Below, piece by piece: positions 19,751-28,889 of a stretch of DNA of 64,000 nucleotides. This stretch comes from Brevibacillus fluminis (lineage in GTDB: Bacteria > Bacillota > Bacilli > Brevibacillales > Brevibacillaceae). Position numbers and translations under genes: made by a program. The stretch lies in contig NZ_RHHQ01000008.1 in assembly GCF_003710825.1 (NCBI RefSeq), positions 496,001 through 560,000 on the forward strand, given 5' to 3'. How positions within the stretch are numbered: the first letter of the stretch is position 1; every line of letters starts with the position of its first letter. Below the pieces are notes generated by a model, which had not been told where the DNA came from, did not search any database, and was given only the letters and a program-made list of their open reading frames with translations.

Positions 19751-20230
19751 TCACCGTTCTGGCAAGGTGGCCTGGCTGCGCGAAATCGCCATAAAGCTCT
19801 CGGGCTTTGCCAACGGCTCGAAGCCGTATTGGGCGTACAGCCCGTGTGCATCGCGCGTCGCCAGAAGGAAACGCCGCACGCCGCTAATCGGCGGAAACTG
19901 CGTGATCACTTCCATCAGCCATTTGCCCAAACCAACGCCGCTATGCTCCGGCAAAATGAATACATCGCACAAGTAGGCGAACGTGGCGCAATCGGAAATC
20001 ACCCGGGCAAAGCCGACCTGTCTGCAGTCGGCCGATCCCGGCTCCCCCTGAAAGACGCCGAAGCAAAACGCCGATTGCTCGATGGATCGACGGACCACTT
20101 CCCGATCGATCCCTTTGCTCCAATACGACTTTTCATGCAAATAGCCGTAAATCACGTCCTCCTGCAAAAATCGCTTGTCAGTCGAGATCGCATAATTACC
20201 TTTCCTCCACATGTCCTTGCTGGTCGTCAT
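19751..20230 (-). CDS. GNAT-family N-acetyltransferase
   Basis: Small acetyltransferase using acetyl-CoA, 159 residues from ATG 20230. Motifs: YAISTDKRFLQEDVIYGYL at the N-terminus, the acetyl-CoA pyrophosphate loop VFILPEHSGVGLGKWLME (Q/R-x-x-G-x-G/A pattern as HSGVGLG), and RFLLATRDAHGLYAQYGFEPL at the C-terminus. Such sequences are typical of the YitH/AttT-like small GNAT group; substrate unknown. GGGGAACG precedes the chosen ATG by about nine bases; the longer frame to 20332 has no ribosome site. It is upstream of the subtilase on the same strand, 70 bases away, with no obvious functional link. Confidence 0.9.
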   Translation of the reverse strand: MTTSKDMWRKGNYAISTDKRFLQEDVIYGYLHEKSYWSKGIDREVVRRSIEQSAFCFGVFQGEPGSADCRQVGFARVISDCATFAYLCDVFILPEHSGVGLGKWLMEVITQFPPISGVRRFLLATRDAHGLYAQYGFEPLAKPESFMAISRSQATLPER

Positions 20231-20444
20231 CGTATTCGTTCCCCTTTCCCCTTGTCTTTCTGCCATTGTAGCAAGCGATTTTTTTGGCGCGCACAACCAA
20301 TTGGTGACTTTTTTGTCCAGCCAATTTATCATGAAGAAAAACTTCTTTCAGAAGTCCTTTCAAGAAGCAGTTCCCTCGATCTATGGAAGTTTTTACCGAC
20401 GCCTATGCTGGAAGTGACGCTGAGGTACTCCGTCTTCCGCTCCA

Positions 20445-20474
20445 GAATTTATAAGCGCGAGCACTTATAAATTC
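20445..20474. repeat. Inverted repeat upstream of the MocR gene (putative operator)
   Basis: GAATTTATAAG (20445-20455) and its exact complement CTTATAAATTC (20464-20474), 8-base spacer. The same AATTTATAA core recurs in the palindrome at 20539-20563. The remainder of the gene-free stretch 20231-20597 holds a small ACTTCT/AGAAGT repeat (20339-20353) and nothing else that I recognise. Confidence 0.6.
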
Positions 20475-20524
20475 TTATACGATTAGAAAACCTGGCTACG
20501 TCAAGCTTTTGGCTTAAGCCGCGG

Positions 20525-20563
20525 TTGCACTTATACTGGATAAGAATTTTATAAATTCTTATC
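20525..20563 (+). promoter_or_regulatory. Promoter with overlapping palindromic operator for the MocR gene
   Basis: TTGCAC (20525-20530), 17-base spacer, TTTATA (20548-20553). The -10 lies inside a perfect palindrome, GATAAGAATTT-TAT-AAATTCTTATC written as arms (20539-20563). An operator on the -10 region fits autorepression by the MocR protein encoded 35 bases further on. Confidence 0.6.
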
Positions 20564-20597
20564 TGTATGAAGAAAAATGATCGCAAGGGGGATTTCG

Positions 20598-22025
20598 ATG
20601 GACTGGATGCTCGATCCGGCGAGCGAGGAGCCGCTGTTTCGCCAAATCGCCCGCCATTTTGAGGAATGCATTTTTACCGGCACGTACCCGCCCGGCTCCC
20701 CGCTTCCAACCGAACGGCTACTCGCGGCGCAGCTGCAAGTGAACCGCAGCACGATCACCGAGGCATACGCAGAGCTACGCGCCTCGGGATTGATCCATTC
20801 CCGCCAAGGTAGCGGCACACGGGTCAGCGAGCATCTGTGGGGCGTAGCTCAGCGGCAGCCCAACTGGTTTGCCTACACGAACGGCGGAACCTTCATCCCG
20901 ACACAGCCGCTGGTCAAGCGGATTCGTGAGGCGACCGCCCGTCCCGGTATCATCGCTTTCAATGGCGGTGAAATGAATCCTGAGCTGTTTCCCCATCACG
21001 AGCTGCAAGAGACGATGCATACGCTGCCGCTTACCCGCCTGCTCGGCTACCTTCCGCCAGAGGGCGATCCTGCGCTGCGCCTCTCCCTCTGCGACTATAT
21101 GCGCGAGGAGCACGGGATTGTCGCCACTCCGGATCAAATCTTGATCACATCCGGCGCCCAGCAAGCGCTGCACCTGATTACGCAGTGCCTGCTCAGCCCT
21201 GGAGACGCGATCGCGCTGGAGGGTCCTTCCTATATGTATTCACTGGGAGTCTTCCCCTCCGCCGGGCTACGCCTGTTCCGCCTGCCGGTTGATGCCGACG
21301 GGCTTGAACCAGAGCAGGTCATCCAACTGTATCGCAAGCACAAGATCAAGCTCGTCATCACCAATCCGACCTACCAAAATCCGACCGGGACCGTCCTGTC
21401 TCTGAAGCGGCGGAAGCGACTATTGGCCGTTTGTGAGGAAATCCGCATCCCGGTCATCGAGGATGAAGCTTACGGCGCGCTCCGTCTGGATGATGCGCCG
21501 CCACCATTGCCGACACTGGTCAGCCTGAACAAAGGAAACGGGCTTGTCGTGCACATCGGCAGCTTTTCCAAAACCGTCGCACCGGGCCTGCGGATCGGTT
21601 GGGTCGTCGCGCCTCCTTCCGTCATCTCGCGGATGGCCGATGCAAAAAAAGAGATCGATCACGGCACAAGCACGCTCTCCCAGCAGCTGCTGACCGCCTT
21701 TTTGCAGAAAGCCGACTGGCGTGGACACGTGCAGCAGTTGAAGACCGCGCTAACAAGACGACGCGATCTCATGAGACAGGCGCTTAGCGATCATGTCGGC
21801 GACAAAGCCACCTGGAATCATCCCAAAGGCGGCTATTCCATCTGGTGCCAGCTGAAAAAGACGATTGCGGATCAAGATTTAATCGAAAAAGCGATTGCCC
21901 ACGGTGTGCTGTTCATGCCCGGAACCATTTACGGAGCAGAGCCCGGGTTCATCCGGCTGTCTTATGCGTGTCCGGCGGAGAGCGAAATTGTCGAGGGGAT
22001 CAGGCGGTTGGGGCGGATGCTGTAA
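20598..22025 (+). CDS. MocR-type regulator: GntR helix-turn-helix fused to PLP-dependent aminotransferase-like domain
   Basis: Transcription factor of the MocR/PdxR/GabR group, 475 residues from ATG 20598 (AAGGGGG upstream). Residues ~8-75 are a GntR winged helix (PLFRQIARHFEECIF...GSPLPTERLLAAQLQVNRSTITEAYAEL). The rest is a fold-type I aminotransferase domain with NPTYQNPTGTVLS, the PLP-binding lysine in SFSKTVAPGLRIGW and the carboxylate-binding arginine in GFIRLSYACP. All key PLP residues appear intact. Known relatives sense PLP or aldimines and control PLP synthesis, GABA or taurine use. No target enzyme is adjacent; the LRR gene follows 48 bases downstream, and the palindromes upstream suggest autoregulation. 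Confidence 0.93.
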   Translation: MDWMLDPASEEPLFRQIARHFEECIFTGTYPPGSPLPTERLLAAQLQVNRSTITEAYAELRASGLIHSRQGSGTRVSEHLWGVAQRQPNWFAYTNGGTFIPTQPLVKRIREATARPGIIAFNGGEMNPELFPHHELQETMHTLPLTRLLGYLPPEGDPALRLSLCDYMREEHGIVATPDQILITSGAQQALHLITQCLLSPGDAIALEGPSYMYSLGVFPSAGLRLFRLPVDADGLEPEQVIQLYRKHKIKLVITNPTYQNPTGTVLSLKRRKRLLAVCEEIRIPVIEDEAYGALRLDDAPPPLPTLVSLNKGNGLVVHIGSFSKTVAPGLRIGWVVAPPSVISRMADAKKEIDHGTSTLSQQLLTAFLQKADWRGHVQQLKTALTRRRDLMRQALSDHVGDKATWNHPKGGYSIWCQLKKTIADQDLIEKAIAHGVLFMPGTIYGAEPGFIRLSYACPAESEIVEGIRRLGRML

Positions 22026-22072
22026 AAGCTGCGCCTGAAAGCAAAACACAGTAGACGGGGAGCGGAACGCGA

Positions 22073-22942
22073 ATGCCTGTAAAGAACGAAACCAAACGCA
22101 ACTTTGACGGACAAAACCTGACGGAAACGCCAGAGGAGATTTTCGCACTGGACAATTTGATCGAGCTGAGCCTGTACAACAACCGGATCAAACAAATCCC
22201 GGAGGATGTTTACCGCCTTTCCGAATTGCAGGTGTTGAATTATGCCGGAAATGAAATCGAGACACTTTCGCCAAGCATTCAACACTTGCAAAACTTGCGG
22301 ATGCTCGACCTGGGGCACAACCGGATGCGGGAGCTGCCGAAAGAAATCGGCGCCTTGCAAAAGCTCGATTCCTTCCTTTACCTGAGCAACAATCAGTTCG
22401 AGCGAATCCCAGCGGAACTATGCCAGCTCCGTCGCCTCAAATATTTGAACGTTACAGACAACAAGCTGGCAGAACTGCCCGCCAATCTGGGCGATTTGCA
22501 AAGCCTCGTTGAGCTGCGCCTCTACAACAACCAGATTGAGGCCTTGCCCGAGTCGATCTCGTCGATCCGCTGCCTGCGGGAGATTCATGTGTACGGCAAT
22601 CGCCTGACACGTTTGCCTGAAACGATTGGCGATGTATCCGATCTGCGCATTCTCGATGTGAGCAACAACCGGATCGAGGAACTGCCGCAATCGATTGGAG
22701 GCTTGAAAAAGCTGCATCGACTCAACCTGCGCACCAACCGGTTGAAAGAGCTGCCAGAGCAAATCGGCGATGTGACCAATCTCATTGAGCTGGATTTGCG
22801 CGACAACGATTTGAAGGTGATCCCAGATGCCATCCTCAAGCTGGAACGGCTCGAAAAGCTAGACCTACGCTGGAATCATCACCTGCAGGTTACGCCATGC
22901 CTGTTCGAGCTGGAAAAGAGAGGTTGCCTGATTTACCGGTAG
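22073..22942 (+). CDS. Leucine-rich-repeat protein, cytoplasmic
   Basis: 289 residues made almost wholly of about eleven 23-residue leucine-rich repeats of the form LxxLxLxxNxIxxLPxxIxxL (the fourth has 24 residues), with a short N-terminal cap (KNETKRNFDGQNLTETPEEIF) and a C-terminal cap (LQVTPCLFELEKRGCLIYR). No signal peptide, membrane segment or sortase motif, so it should be intracellular, where such proteins act as protein-binding scaffolds. GGGGAG precedes the ATG. It lies 48 bases behind the MocR gene and ahead of a terminator, so the two are probably co-transcribed. No enzymatic domain is present and the partner is unknown. Confidence 0.92.
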   Translation: MPVKNETKRNFDGQNLTETPEEIFALDNLIELSLYNNRIKQIPEDVYRLSELQVLNYAGNEIETLSPSIQHLQNLRMLDLGHNRMRELPKEIGALQKLDSFLYLSNNQFERIPAELCQLRRLKYLNVTDNKLAELPANLGDLQSLVELRLYNNQIEALPESISSIRCLREIHVYGNRLTRLPETIGDVSDLRILDVSNNRIEELPQSIGGLKKLHRLNLRTNRLKELPEQIGDVTNLIELDLRDNDLKVIPDAILKLERLEKLDLRWNHHLQVTPCLFELEKRGCLIYR

Positions 22943-22950
22943 AAAAGCAA

Positions 22951-22994
22951 CAAAAAAGAGAGACGGTTTCCATGCGAAACCGCCTCCCTTTTGC
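22951..22994 (+). terminator. Terminator of the MocR-LRR transcript
   Basis: GAGACGGTTTC, 5-base loop, GAAACCGCCTC, followed by CCTTTTGC; A-run on the 5' side. Confidence 0.8.
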
Positions 22995-23091
22995 ATTAGA
23001 ACAAAAACCCCATCGCCTGCTATAAGGTGATAGCTTCTACCTTGCTCCATAAATTCCCTGTAAAATCGCTTTCCCCTGATTTACGCACAGG

Positions 23092-24582
23092 TCAGTCATT
23101 GTTATACCAGCCCATCGGCCCCACCTGCAAATTCATGTTGATCTGTTTCACTTCTTGATAAGCCTCAAGCCCAAACGTGCCCAGCTCCCGACCAATCCCG
23201 CTCTGCTTGTAACCGCCCCAAGGCGCTTCATTGTAGGTCGGATGGTACGTATTAATCCAGGTGATGCCTGCGCGCAGCTTTTTGATCACGCGCATCGCTT
23301 TGGCCCCATCCTGGGAAAAGACGCCACCTGCCAGCCCGTACATCGAATCGTTCGCGAGCCTAATCGCCTCTTCCTCTGTTTTAAAACGTTGCACGGTCAA
23401 AACCGGACCGAATATTTCCTCCTGCACGATGCGCATTTCCGGTTTGCAGTCCACAAAGATCGTCGGTTCCACAAAGTTGCCGTTGGCATAGTCTCCCTCG
23501 ATTAATGGATTGCCGCCGAGCACAAGCCGTGCCCCTTCCACTTTTCCGATTTCAATATAGCCGAGCACTTTTTCCATATGCGCCTTCGAGATCAAGGGCC
23601 CCATTTCCGTCAGCTCATCGATGCCATTGCCGACGCGAATTTTGCGGCTTCGTTCCACCAGCGCTTCGATGAACCGGTCAAAGAGCGCGTCTTCGACCAA
23701 AAGCCGCGAGCCTGCTGAGCAGACTTGGCCCTGGTTGGCAAAAATGCCGAACATCGCATATTCGAGCGCCGCCTCGAAATCGGCATCGGCGAAGATAATA
23801 TGAGGGGATTTGCCGCCAAGCTCCAGCGAAATATTTTTCAGGTTCCCTGTCGCCGTCTGCATGATGCTCCGCCCGGTGGCAGTTCCCCCGGTAAAGGCCA
23901 CTTTGTCGATCTGGTCGCTTGCCGCCAGCTCGTGGCCAACCACATTGCCCGCACCCATGACCAAGTTGGCGACGCCTTTCGGGAATCCGACCTCATCGAT
24001 CAGTTCAAACAGCTTGACCGCAGTGAGCGGCGTCAGTTCGGACGGCTTGAAAACGGTCGTATTCCCCGCCGCCAAGCAAGGCGCTAGCTTCCACGCCGCC
24101 ATCAATAGCGGATAATTCCATGGCACAATCTGTCCGCAGACACCGATCGGCTCGCGCACGACCATCGTCATCATCGGGTCGGCCACTTGATAGGTTTGCC
24201 CGAGCGGTTTGTTGATCAATCCGGCGTAATAGCGAAAGCAGTTGGCCGCATCCGCCACGTCGGGCAGGCTTTCGCGCAGCGGCTTGCCGTTATTTTCCGT
24301 TTCCAGTCTGGCGAACTCATCGGCGCGCTCATCGAGCTTGTCTGCAAGTGCGTTCAGCAGTCTCGCCCGCTCGTGCGGAGGCGTATCTTGCCAATCCGTC
24401 TCATCAAAAACGCGGCGCGCCTCTGCGATCGCCCGTCGAACATCCTCAAGTCCCGCCTCGGCCACGACAGCGATGACCTCACCTGTTGCCGGATTGAACA
24501 CATCGCGGACATTCCCATCCGCTGCATCCACCCATTCCCCTGCGATGTACAATTTCAACGATTCTTTTGCCTGCGTCGTCAA
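23092..24582 (-). CDS. NAD(P)-dependent aldehyde dehydrogenase, betaine-aldehyde dehydrogenase type
   Basis: Oxidises an aldehyde to the acid; 496 residues, normal for the ALDH superfamily. Catalytic residues are intact: N156 in PWNYP, E254 in LELGGKSP and C288 in NQGQVCSAGSRLLV. The C-terminal segment NTYHPTYNEAPWGGYKQSGIGREL and the VCSAGSRLLVE region resemble bacterial betaine-aldehyde dehydrogenases (GbsA-like), but no choline dehydrogenase, gbsR or transporter is adjacent, so glycine-betaine synthesis is only one option; DhaS-like broad aldehyde oxidation is another. The start is a TTG (24582) with GAGGAGGAG five bases upstream. A terminator between it and mntH shows it is a separate transcript. 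Confidence 0.88.
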   Translation of the reverse strand: MTTQAKESLKLYIAGEWVDAADGNVRDVFNPATGEVIAVVAEAGLEDVRRAIAEARRVFDETDWQDTPPHERARLLNALADKLDERADEFARLETENNGKPLRESLPDVADAANCFRYYAGLINKPLGQTYQVADPMMTMVVREPIGVCGQIVPWNYPLLMAAWKLAPCLAAGNTTVFKPSELTPLTAVKLFELIDEVGFPKGVANLVMGAGNVVGHELAASDQIDKVAFTGGTATGRSIMQTATGNLKNISLELGGKSPHIIFADADFEAALEYAMFGIFANQGQVCSAGSRLLVEDALFDRFIEALVERSRKIRVGNGIDELTEMGPLISKAHMEKVLGYIEIGKVEGARLVLGGNPLIEGDYANGNFVEPTIFVDCKPEMRIVQEEIFGPVLTVQRFKTEEEAIRLANDSMYGLAGGVFSQDGAKAMRVIKKLRAGITWINTYHPTYNEAPWGGYKQSGIGRELGTFGLEAYQEVKQINMNLQVGPMGWYNND

Positions 24583-24668
24583 CTGAGCTCCTCCTCTACT
24601 GCTTGTTTCCTTTCTTCACACGGCAAGCTGTGCCCCCTGGTCAGCACCGCGGTTGCATCTGTATGAGA

Positions 24669-24713
24669 AAAGCCGAAGCCCTTTTTTTGCAAAAAGCCCC
24701 GGCTCTTTCTTCA
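24669..24713 (-). terminator. Terminator of mntH
   Basis: On the minus strand AGCCGGGGCTTTT, TGC loop, AAAAAAAGGGCTTCGGCT, then TTTTC. It begins about 16 bases after the mntH stop codon. Confidence 0.8.
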
Positions 24714-24728
24714 CGGAACCCCCGCTTC

Positions 24729-26063
24729 CTACGAAAAGAAAGTCCCGTACAATAAATATGCATTCAATACCGCAATGATGACCGCGACGATCCAGGAGAG
24801 GACAGCCACCCATTTCGGTGCGACGAGCGCGCCCATCTTACGCTTATCGGTGGTGAACATCACGAGCGGAATGACGGCAAACGAAAGCTGCAACGACAGA
24901 ACCACCTGGCTTAAAATCAGCAGATCGCCGGTCCCTTTCTCACCAGTGACGGCAATGACGATGACAGCCGGCACGATGGCGATCAGCCGGGTGATGAGTC
25001 GGCGAATCCACGGCTTCAGCCGGATGTTCAAGAAGCCTTCCATCACGATTTGACCTGCCAGCGTCCCGGTTAAGGTCGAGTTCTGACCAGCAGCCAGCAG
25101 CGCTACGGCAAACAGAATGCTGGCCAAACCCGTTCCCAGCAAAGGCGTAAGCAATTGGTAGGCATCCTGGATTTCGGCGACTTCCGTATGACCCGTCGTA
25201 TGGAATGCGGCCGCCGACAAAATGAGGATCGCCGCATTGATGAACAAGGCAAGCGTCAGCGCGACTGTGGAATCGATAGTCGCGAATTTGATCGCGGAAC
25301 GCTTCCCTTCCTCGGTCTCCTCATAATTGCGGGTCTGCACGATCGAGGAATGCAGGTAGAGATTATGCGGCATGACAGTGGCGCCGAGAATGCCCAAGGC
25401 GATGTAAAGCATTTCCGGGTTTTGCAAAATTTCTGCTCGCGGAACGAAACCACCAAAGATCCCGCCAATATCGGGCTTCGAGAAGATCATTTCCGCACCG
25501 AAGCAGATCAAGATGACGACAATCAGCGAGATTACGATCGACTCGATGTAGCGGAAGCCTTTGTTCTGCAAAAACAGCACGAGCATGACATCAAGCGAGG
25601 TAAGTAGCACGCCGTAAATCAGCGGTAACCCGAACAACAGCTGCAGTGCAATCGCCGAACCGATCACTTCCGCCAGGTCGCATGCCGCAATCGCCAGCTC
25701 GCACAGCAGCCAGAGGACGAAATTGACCGGCTTGCTGTAGTGGTCACGGCACGCCTGTGCCAGATCGCGCCCAGTTGCAATGCCGAGGCGCGCCGTGAGC
25801 GACTGAAGCAAAATCGCCATAATATTCGAAATTAAAATGACGGAGAGCAAGGAATAATTGAACATCGCCCCTCCAGCCAAATCCGTCGCCCAGTTCCCCG
25901 GGTCCATGTACCCGACCGCCACCAAATAGCCCGGCCCCGCAAAAGCGAGGAACTTGCGAAATGAGCTGCCACGCTTTGGAACAGCCATCGATTTGTACAC
26001 TTCCTGCAAGCTCGGCGTGCTTCTTTCCCGTTTCCAGCCTTCTTTTGTTTTCACCGCTTCCAT
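24729..26063 (-). CDS. mntH: Nramp-family Mn(II)/divalent metal transporter
   Basis: Proton-coupled manganese importer in the cell membrane. 444 residues with 11 hydrophobic segments. Metal-site motifs are intact: DPGN in [13 protein letters not shown] (transmembrane helix 1) and MPHN in [14 protein letters not shown] (helix 6). I chose ATG 26063 ([10 protein letters not shown]) with AGGGTGG five bases upstream; a GTG three codons earlier overlaps that site. The 16-base palindrome at 26096-26111 closely resembles the MntR boxes of Bacillus, so repression by MntR under high manganese is likely. The N-terminal ~35 residues are hydrophilic, as in other Bacillota MntH proteins. Confidence 0.95.
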   Translation of the reverse strand: MEAVKTKEGWKRERSTPSLQEVYKSMAVPKRGSSFRKFLAFAGPGYLVAVGYMDPGNWATDLAGGAMFNYSLLSVILISNIMAILLQSLTARLGIATGRDLAQACRDHYSKPVNFVLWLLCELAIAACDLAEVIGSAIALQLLFGLPLIYGVLLTSLDVMLVLFLQNKGFRYIESIVISLIVVILICFGAEMIFSKPDIGGIFGGFVPRAEILQNPEMLYIALGILGATVMPHNLYLHSSIVQTRNYEETEEGKRSAIKFATIDSTVALTLALFINAAILILSAAAFHTTGHTEVAEIQDAYQLLTPLLGTGLASILFAVALLAAGQNSTLTGTLAGQIVMEGFLNIRLKPWIRRLITRLIAIVPAVIVIAVTGEKGTGDLLILSQVVLSLQLSFAVIPLVMFTTDKRKMGALVAPKWVAVLSWIVAVIIAVLNAYLLYGTFFS

Positions 26064-26095
26064 GTTTACCACCCTTCTTTCATTCGGACAATTAT

Positions 26096-26111
26096 GTTTC
26101 CCTAGGGAAAC
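26096..26111. promoter_or_regulatory. MntR-like box 1 (upstream of mntH)
   Basis: Perfect 16-base palindrome GTTTCCCTAGGGAAAC, 33 bases upstream of the mntH ATG. The Bacillus MntR box, as I know it, is of the TTTGCC-TTAA-GGAAAC type; this site has the same GGGAAAC half on both sides. Confidence 0.75.
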
Positions 26112-26188
26112 TTTTTGACTAAAAAAAATAACGGCCTCTCCGTATATGCTATTAGCCTACTACAAAAAAGATGCATGAACAACATATT

Positions 26189-26204
26189 TTTGCCCAAGGG
26201 AAAC
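26189..26204. promoter_or_regulatory. MntR-like box 2
   Basis: TTTGCCCAAGGGAAAC, even closer to the Bacillus MntR consensus than box 1. It lies 93 bases from box 1 and 138 bases before the MBL-fold gene, so it may serve mntH from a distance or put the MBL gene under manganese control. Confidence 0.65.
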
Positions 26205-26341
26205 TTTTCGTTATTGGGTCAACCTTATGAACGCGTGTTACGCAAACTTGCAATTTCCTTATCGGCATGGAGGAATCGTGCACATGCGGATGGAATGTTA
26301 CCGTGTTCGGAAATCGCTACTTCGTGGAGGTGCACGTTTTG

Positions 26342-27019
26342 ATGCAAACGCAAGGAATCAAAGTGATCAAACTCGAGATGAACATAGGTGCAGACTCTCC
26401 ATTCATCGTCCATACGGCTTCGCTGTGGGATGAACAGGAGACGGTGCTGGTGGATACCGGTGTCGCCGGACAGCTGGAGCTCATCCGCTCCGTACTCGCT
26501 GATGAGTCTCTCCCTTTTGAAAAGCTGACCAAGATCATCATTACCCATCAAGACCGCGACCATATCGGCAGCTTGCCTGACCTCGTCGCAGCCTCCGAAG
26601 GAGGGGTGCAAGTCCTTGCTCATGAAGTGGCCATCCCTTACCTCGCAGGCGAAATTCCGCTGATCAAAAGCGGAGCCATCGCACCAACCGTGAAAGTGGA
26701 CAAAGCCCTCCAAGACGGTGACATCCTGCCATACGCCGGGGGAATTCAGGTCATTTATACGCCTGGCCATACCCCGGATCATATTTCGCTATACCATATC
26801 CCGAGCAAAACACTGATCTCGGGCGATGCCCTGACAGCGCAAGATGGCGTCCTGATGCCTTTCGATCCTCAATTTACTTTGGATCAAGCGACAGCCCTGC
26901 AATCGATCATCAAGCTGCTTGATCTCGACATCGAAACGGTGGTTGCGTATCATGGCGGCGTCTGTACGGGTGACATCAAGGCGCGTCTGAAGGAAATCGT
27001 CGAAAACCTTTCCGTCTAG
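26342..27019 (+). CDS. Metallo-beta-lactamase-fold hydrolase
   Basis: Cytoplasmic hydrolase of the MBL superfamily, 225 residues from ATG 26342 (GTGGAGGTG about 9 bases upstream; the longer frame from 26267 is cysteine-rich and not conserved). Metal motif 1 reads HQDRDHIGS, i.e. H-x-D-x-D-H with Asp in place of the second His of the canonical H-x-H-x-D-H; this variant is common in Bacillota members. The other ligands are present: H in TPGHTPDH, D in ISGDAL, H in AYHGG. Substrate unknown (glyoxalase II-like, quorum lactonase-like and others share the fold). It is divergent from mntH with an MntR-like box between them. Confidence 0.9.
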   Translation: MQTQGIKVIKLEMNIGADSPFIVHTASLWDEQETVLVDTGVAGQLELIRSVLADESLPFEKLTKIIITHQDRDHIGSLPDLVAASEGGVQVLAHEVAIPYLAGEIPLIKSGAIAPTVKVDKALQDGDILPYAGGIQVIYTPGHTPDHISLYHIPSKTLISGDALTAQDGVLMPFDPQFTLDQATALQSIIKLLDLDIETVVAYHGGVCTGDIKARLKEIVENLSV

Positions 27020-27035
27020 GCAGCGTCACGACACA

Positions 27036-27073
27036 CAAAAAAACAGCCGAAAAAATACGGCTGTTTTTTTTCT
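27036..27073. terminator. Bidirectional terminator
   Basis: ACAGCCGaaaaaataCGGCTGT with A-run before and T-run after, between the convergent MBL and chemoreceptor genes. Confidence 0.9.
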
Positions 27074-27075
27074 AT

Positions 27076-28803
27076 TTATACATGGAACCGGGCCACAATC
27101 GCTTTCAGCTGCTCTGCCCTGGCACCGATCGATTGAGCGACATCGCTCACCTGTGTGGATGCGGCGAGCTGTCCCTCGGCGTGCATAGCCACCTCCTGGC
27201 TGTGCTGCGATACGGTTTGTGCCGCTTGCGTCAGCTGCTGGACGGAAGCCGCCGTCTCCTGTGCGCCAGCGCTCACTTGGGTAGAAACGGCTGAAATTTC
27301 CTGCAGCTGCCCAGTTACCTCCGTGATCAGCGCCATGATTTTTCCGAACGCCTGTCCCGTATCATGCGCCGCCCCTAGGCCCGACTCCACCTCCGCAATC
27401 ATGCCTTCCATCGCCGCTACGGCGTTTTGTGAACCGTCCTGAATGTCGGCGATCAGCCGTTCGATCCGTGCGGCGGATTGATGCGACTCTTCGGCCAGCT
27501 TGCGCACTTCATCGGCAACGACGGCAAAGCCCCGTCCATGCTCGTTCGCCCGCGCCGCCTCGATCGCGGCATTCAGCGCAAGCAGCGAGGTTTGCTGCGA
27601 AATGGCTGTGATAACGCCAAGCGCCTTGACGATCTGCTGTGATTTTTCTCCCAGCTTGTGTATGATCAACGCCGTCGCTTTGACTTTATCGTCCATGAAC
27701 GTAATTTGTTCTACCACGGCGCGCAGCAAGCGATCTCCTTGGAGCGCCTCGCCTGTCATCACGGCGGATGAATCCGCGATCTGTGCCGTCCGATCTGCTA
27801 TCGTCTGCACGCCTGTGCTGACCTCGACGACCACCGCTGCTACGTCCTCGGTGCTTTTTAACTGCTCGGTGGACAGCACTGAGACTTCCTGCATCGCGGT
27901 CTGGGCGCTCGCCGATGCCGTCTGCGATTGCGCCGCGCACACGAGCAAGCCTTCCGCCGAAACGAACAGCTCGTCAACGCTCTCTTTAGTCGTATGGACG
28001 ATTTCCTGCACTTTCTCGATAAACAGGTTAAAGGACGCGATCAAGGTCCCGATTTCGCCAGCCGCCTTCACCGCAACACGCTCACTCAAATCTGATTCGC
28101 CTCTCGCGGTCTGCTCGGCGAAACGGGTAATCCACTCGGTCACATTCCGCACCGGCTGCGATACGGAACGGGCGATCCCGATGCCAAAGAGCGTGGAAAC
28201 CACAGCCGCAATCGCCAAAATCGTAATCATGATTTGATTGGCGCGCACCCCTTCCGCCGCTGTCGCCTGGTAGCTGGCGAGCGCTTCCGCTTCCTTTTTG
28301 CTCATCAATTCCTGAAAGCCAGCATTGATCTCTTGCAGAAGAGGCGCTAACGCCTGATACTGGCTCAGGGCCGATGCGCTCTCCTCGTGTAGCACCAATT
28401 GGATCAGCTCCGACCGTTTCGACTGGTACTCCTTGAGCTTTACCATTAGTTCATCCAGCATTTGCTTGTCCGTGGGTGCAGTCAACGTCTTGGCAAAGGA
28501 AGCGAGTAGCTTGTTGTTTTCACCGATCAGCTCCATCATCTGCCCAATCAGGGCGTTGTGCTTGCTCTTGTCCGTTTCAAGCGTTAATTGGTAAAAAATC
28601 GTTTCAACCGTGCGCAGGTTGGTTCGCACCTTGCCGATATCCACGATCGGCGCCACATTTTTTTCCTGCATCGCCTGCATGTTTACATTCGCTTTGCCCA
28701 AATAATGAAAGCCGGAAAACCAAATCCCGATCATGGTGAGCATCATGATCGCCAGTACGAGCATGATTCGCGGAAAAATCCGCATCCGATCAAACAAGTT
28801 CAT
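27076..28803 (-). CDS. Methyl-accepting chemotaxis protein with four-helix-bundle sensor
   Basis: Membrane chemoreceptor, 575 residues from ATG 28803 (GGGGAGAAGAAGGA upstream). Helix 1 [20 protein letters not shown]; an extracellular all-helical ~150-residue sensor of the 4HB_MCP type (rich in [26 protein letters not shown]); helix 2 [25 protein letters not shown]; then the cytoplasmic coiled coil with tip [29 protein letters not shown]. Unlike the other two receptors its sensor has no Cache fold. Ligand unknown. It is bounded by terminators on both sides and therefore forms its own transcript. Confidence 0.94.
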   Translation of the reverse strand: MNLFDRMRIFPRIMLVLAIMMLTMIGIWFSGFHYLGKANVNMQAMQEKNVAPIVDIGKVRTNLRTVETIFYQLTLETDKSKHNALIGQMMELIGENNKLLASFAKTLTAPTDKQMLDELMVKLKEYQSKRSELIQLVLHEESASALSQYQALAPLLQEINAGFQELMSKKEAEALASYQATAAEGVRANQIMITILAIAAVVSTLFGIGIARSVSQPVRNVTEWITRFAEQTARGESDLSERVAVKAAGEIGTLIASFNLFIEKVQEIVHTTKESVDELFVSAEGLLVCAAQSQTASASAQTAMQEVSVLSTEQLKSTEDVAAVVVEVSTGVQTIADRTAQIADSSAVMTGEALQGDRLLRAVVEQITFMDDKVKATALIIHKLGEKSQQIVKALGVITAISQQTSLLALNAAIEAARANEHGRGFAVVADEVRKLAEESHQSAARIERLIADIQDGSQNAVAAMEGMIAEVESGLGAAHDTGQAFGKIMALITEVTGQLQEISAVSTQVSAGAQETAASVQQLTQAAQTVSQHSQEVAMHAEGQLAASTQVSDVAQSIGARAEQLKAIVARFHV

Positions 28804-28836
28804 TCCTTCTTCTCCCCTTCTTGGGCGACCACGCCA

Positions 28837-28871
28837 AAAGCGGATGGGCAACATACTCTCCCATCCGCTTT
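28837..28871 (-). terminator. Terminator of the sugar operon
   Basis: AAAGCGGATGGG (28837-28848) and exact complement CCCATCCGCTTT (28860-28871), 19 bases beyond the deoC stop; on the minus strand the stem is followed by TTTT. Confidence 0.75.
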
Positions 28872-28889
28872 CACCACATCCCGTTTGCC

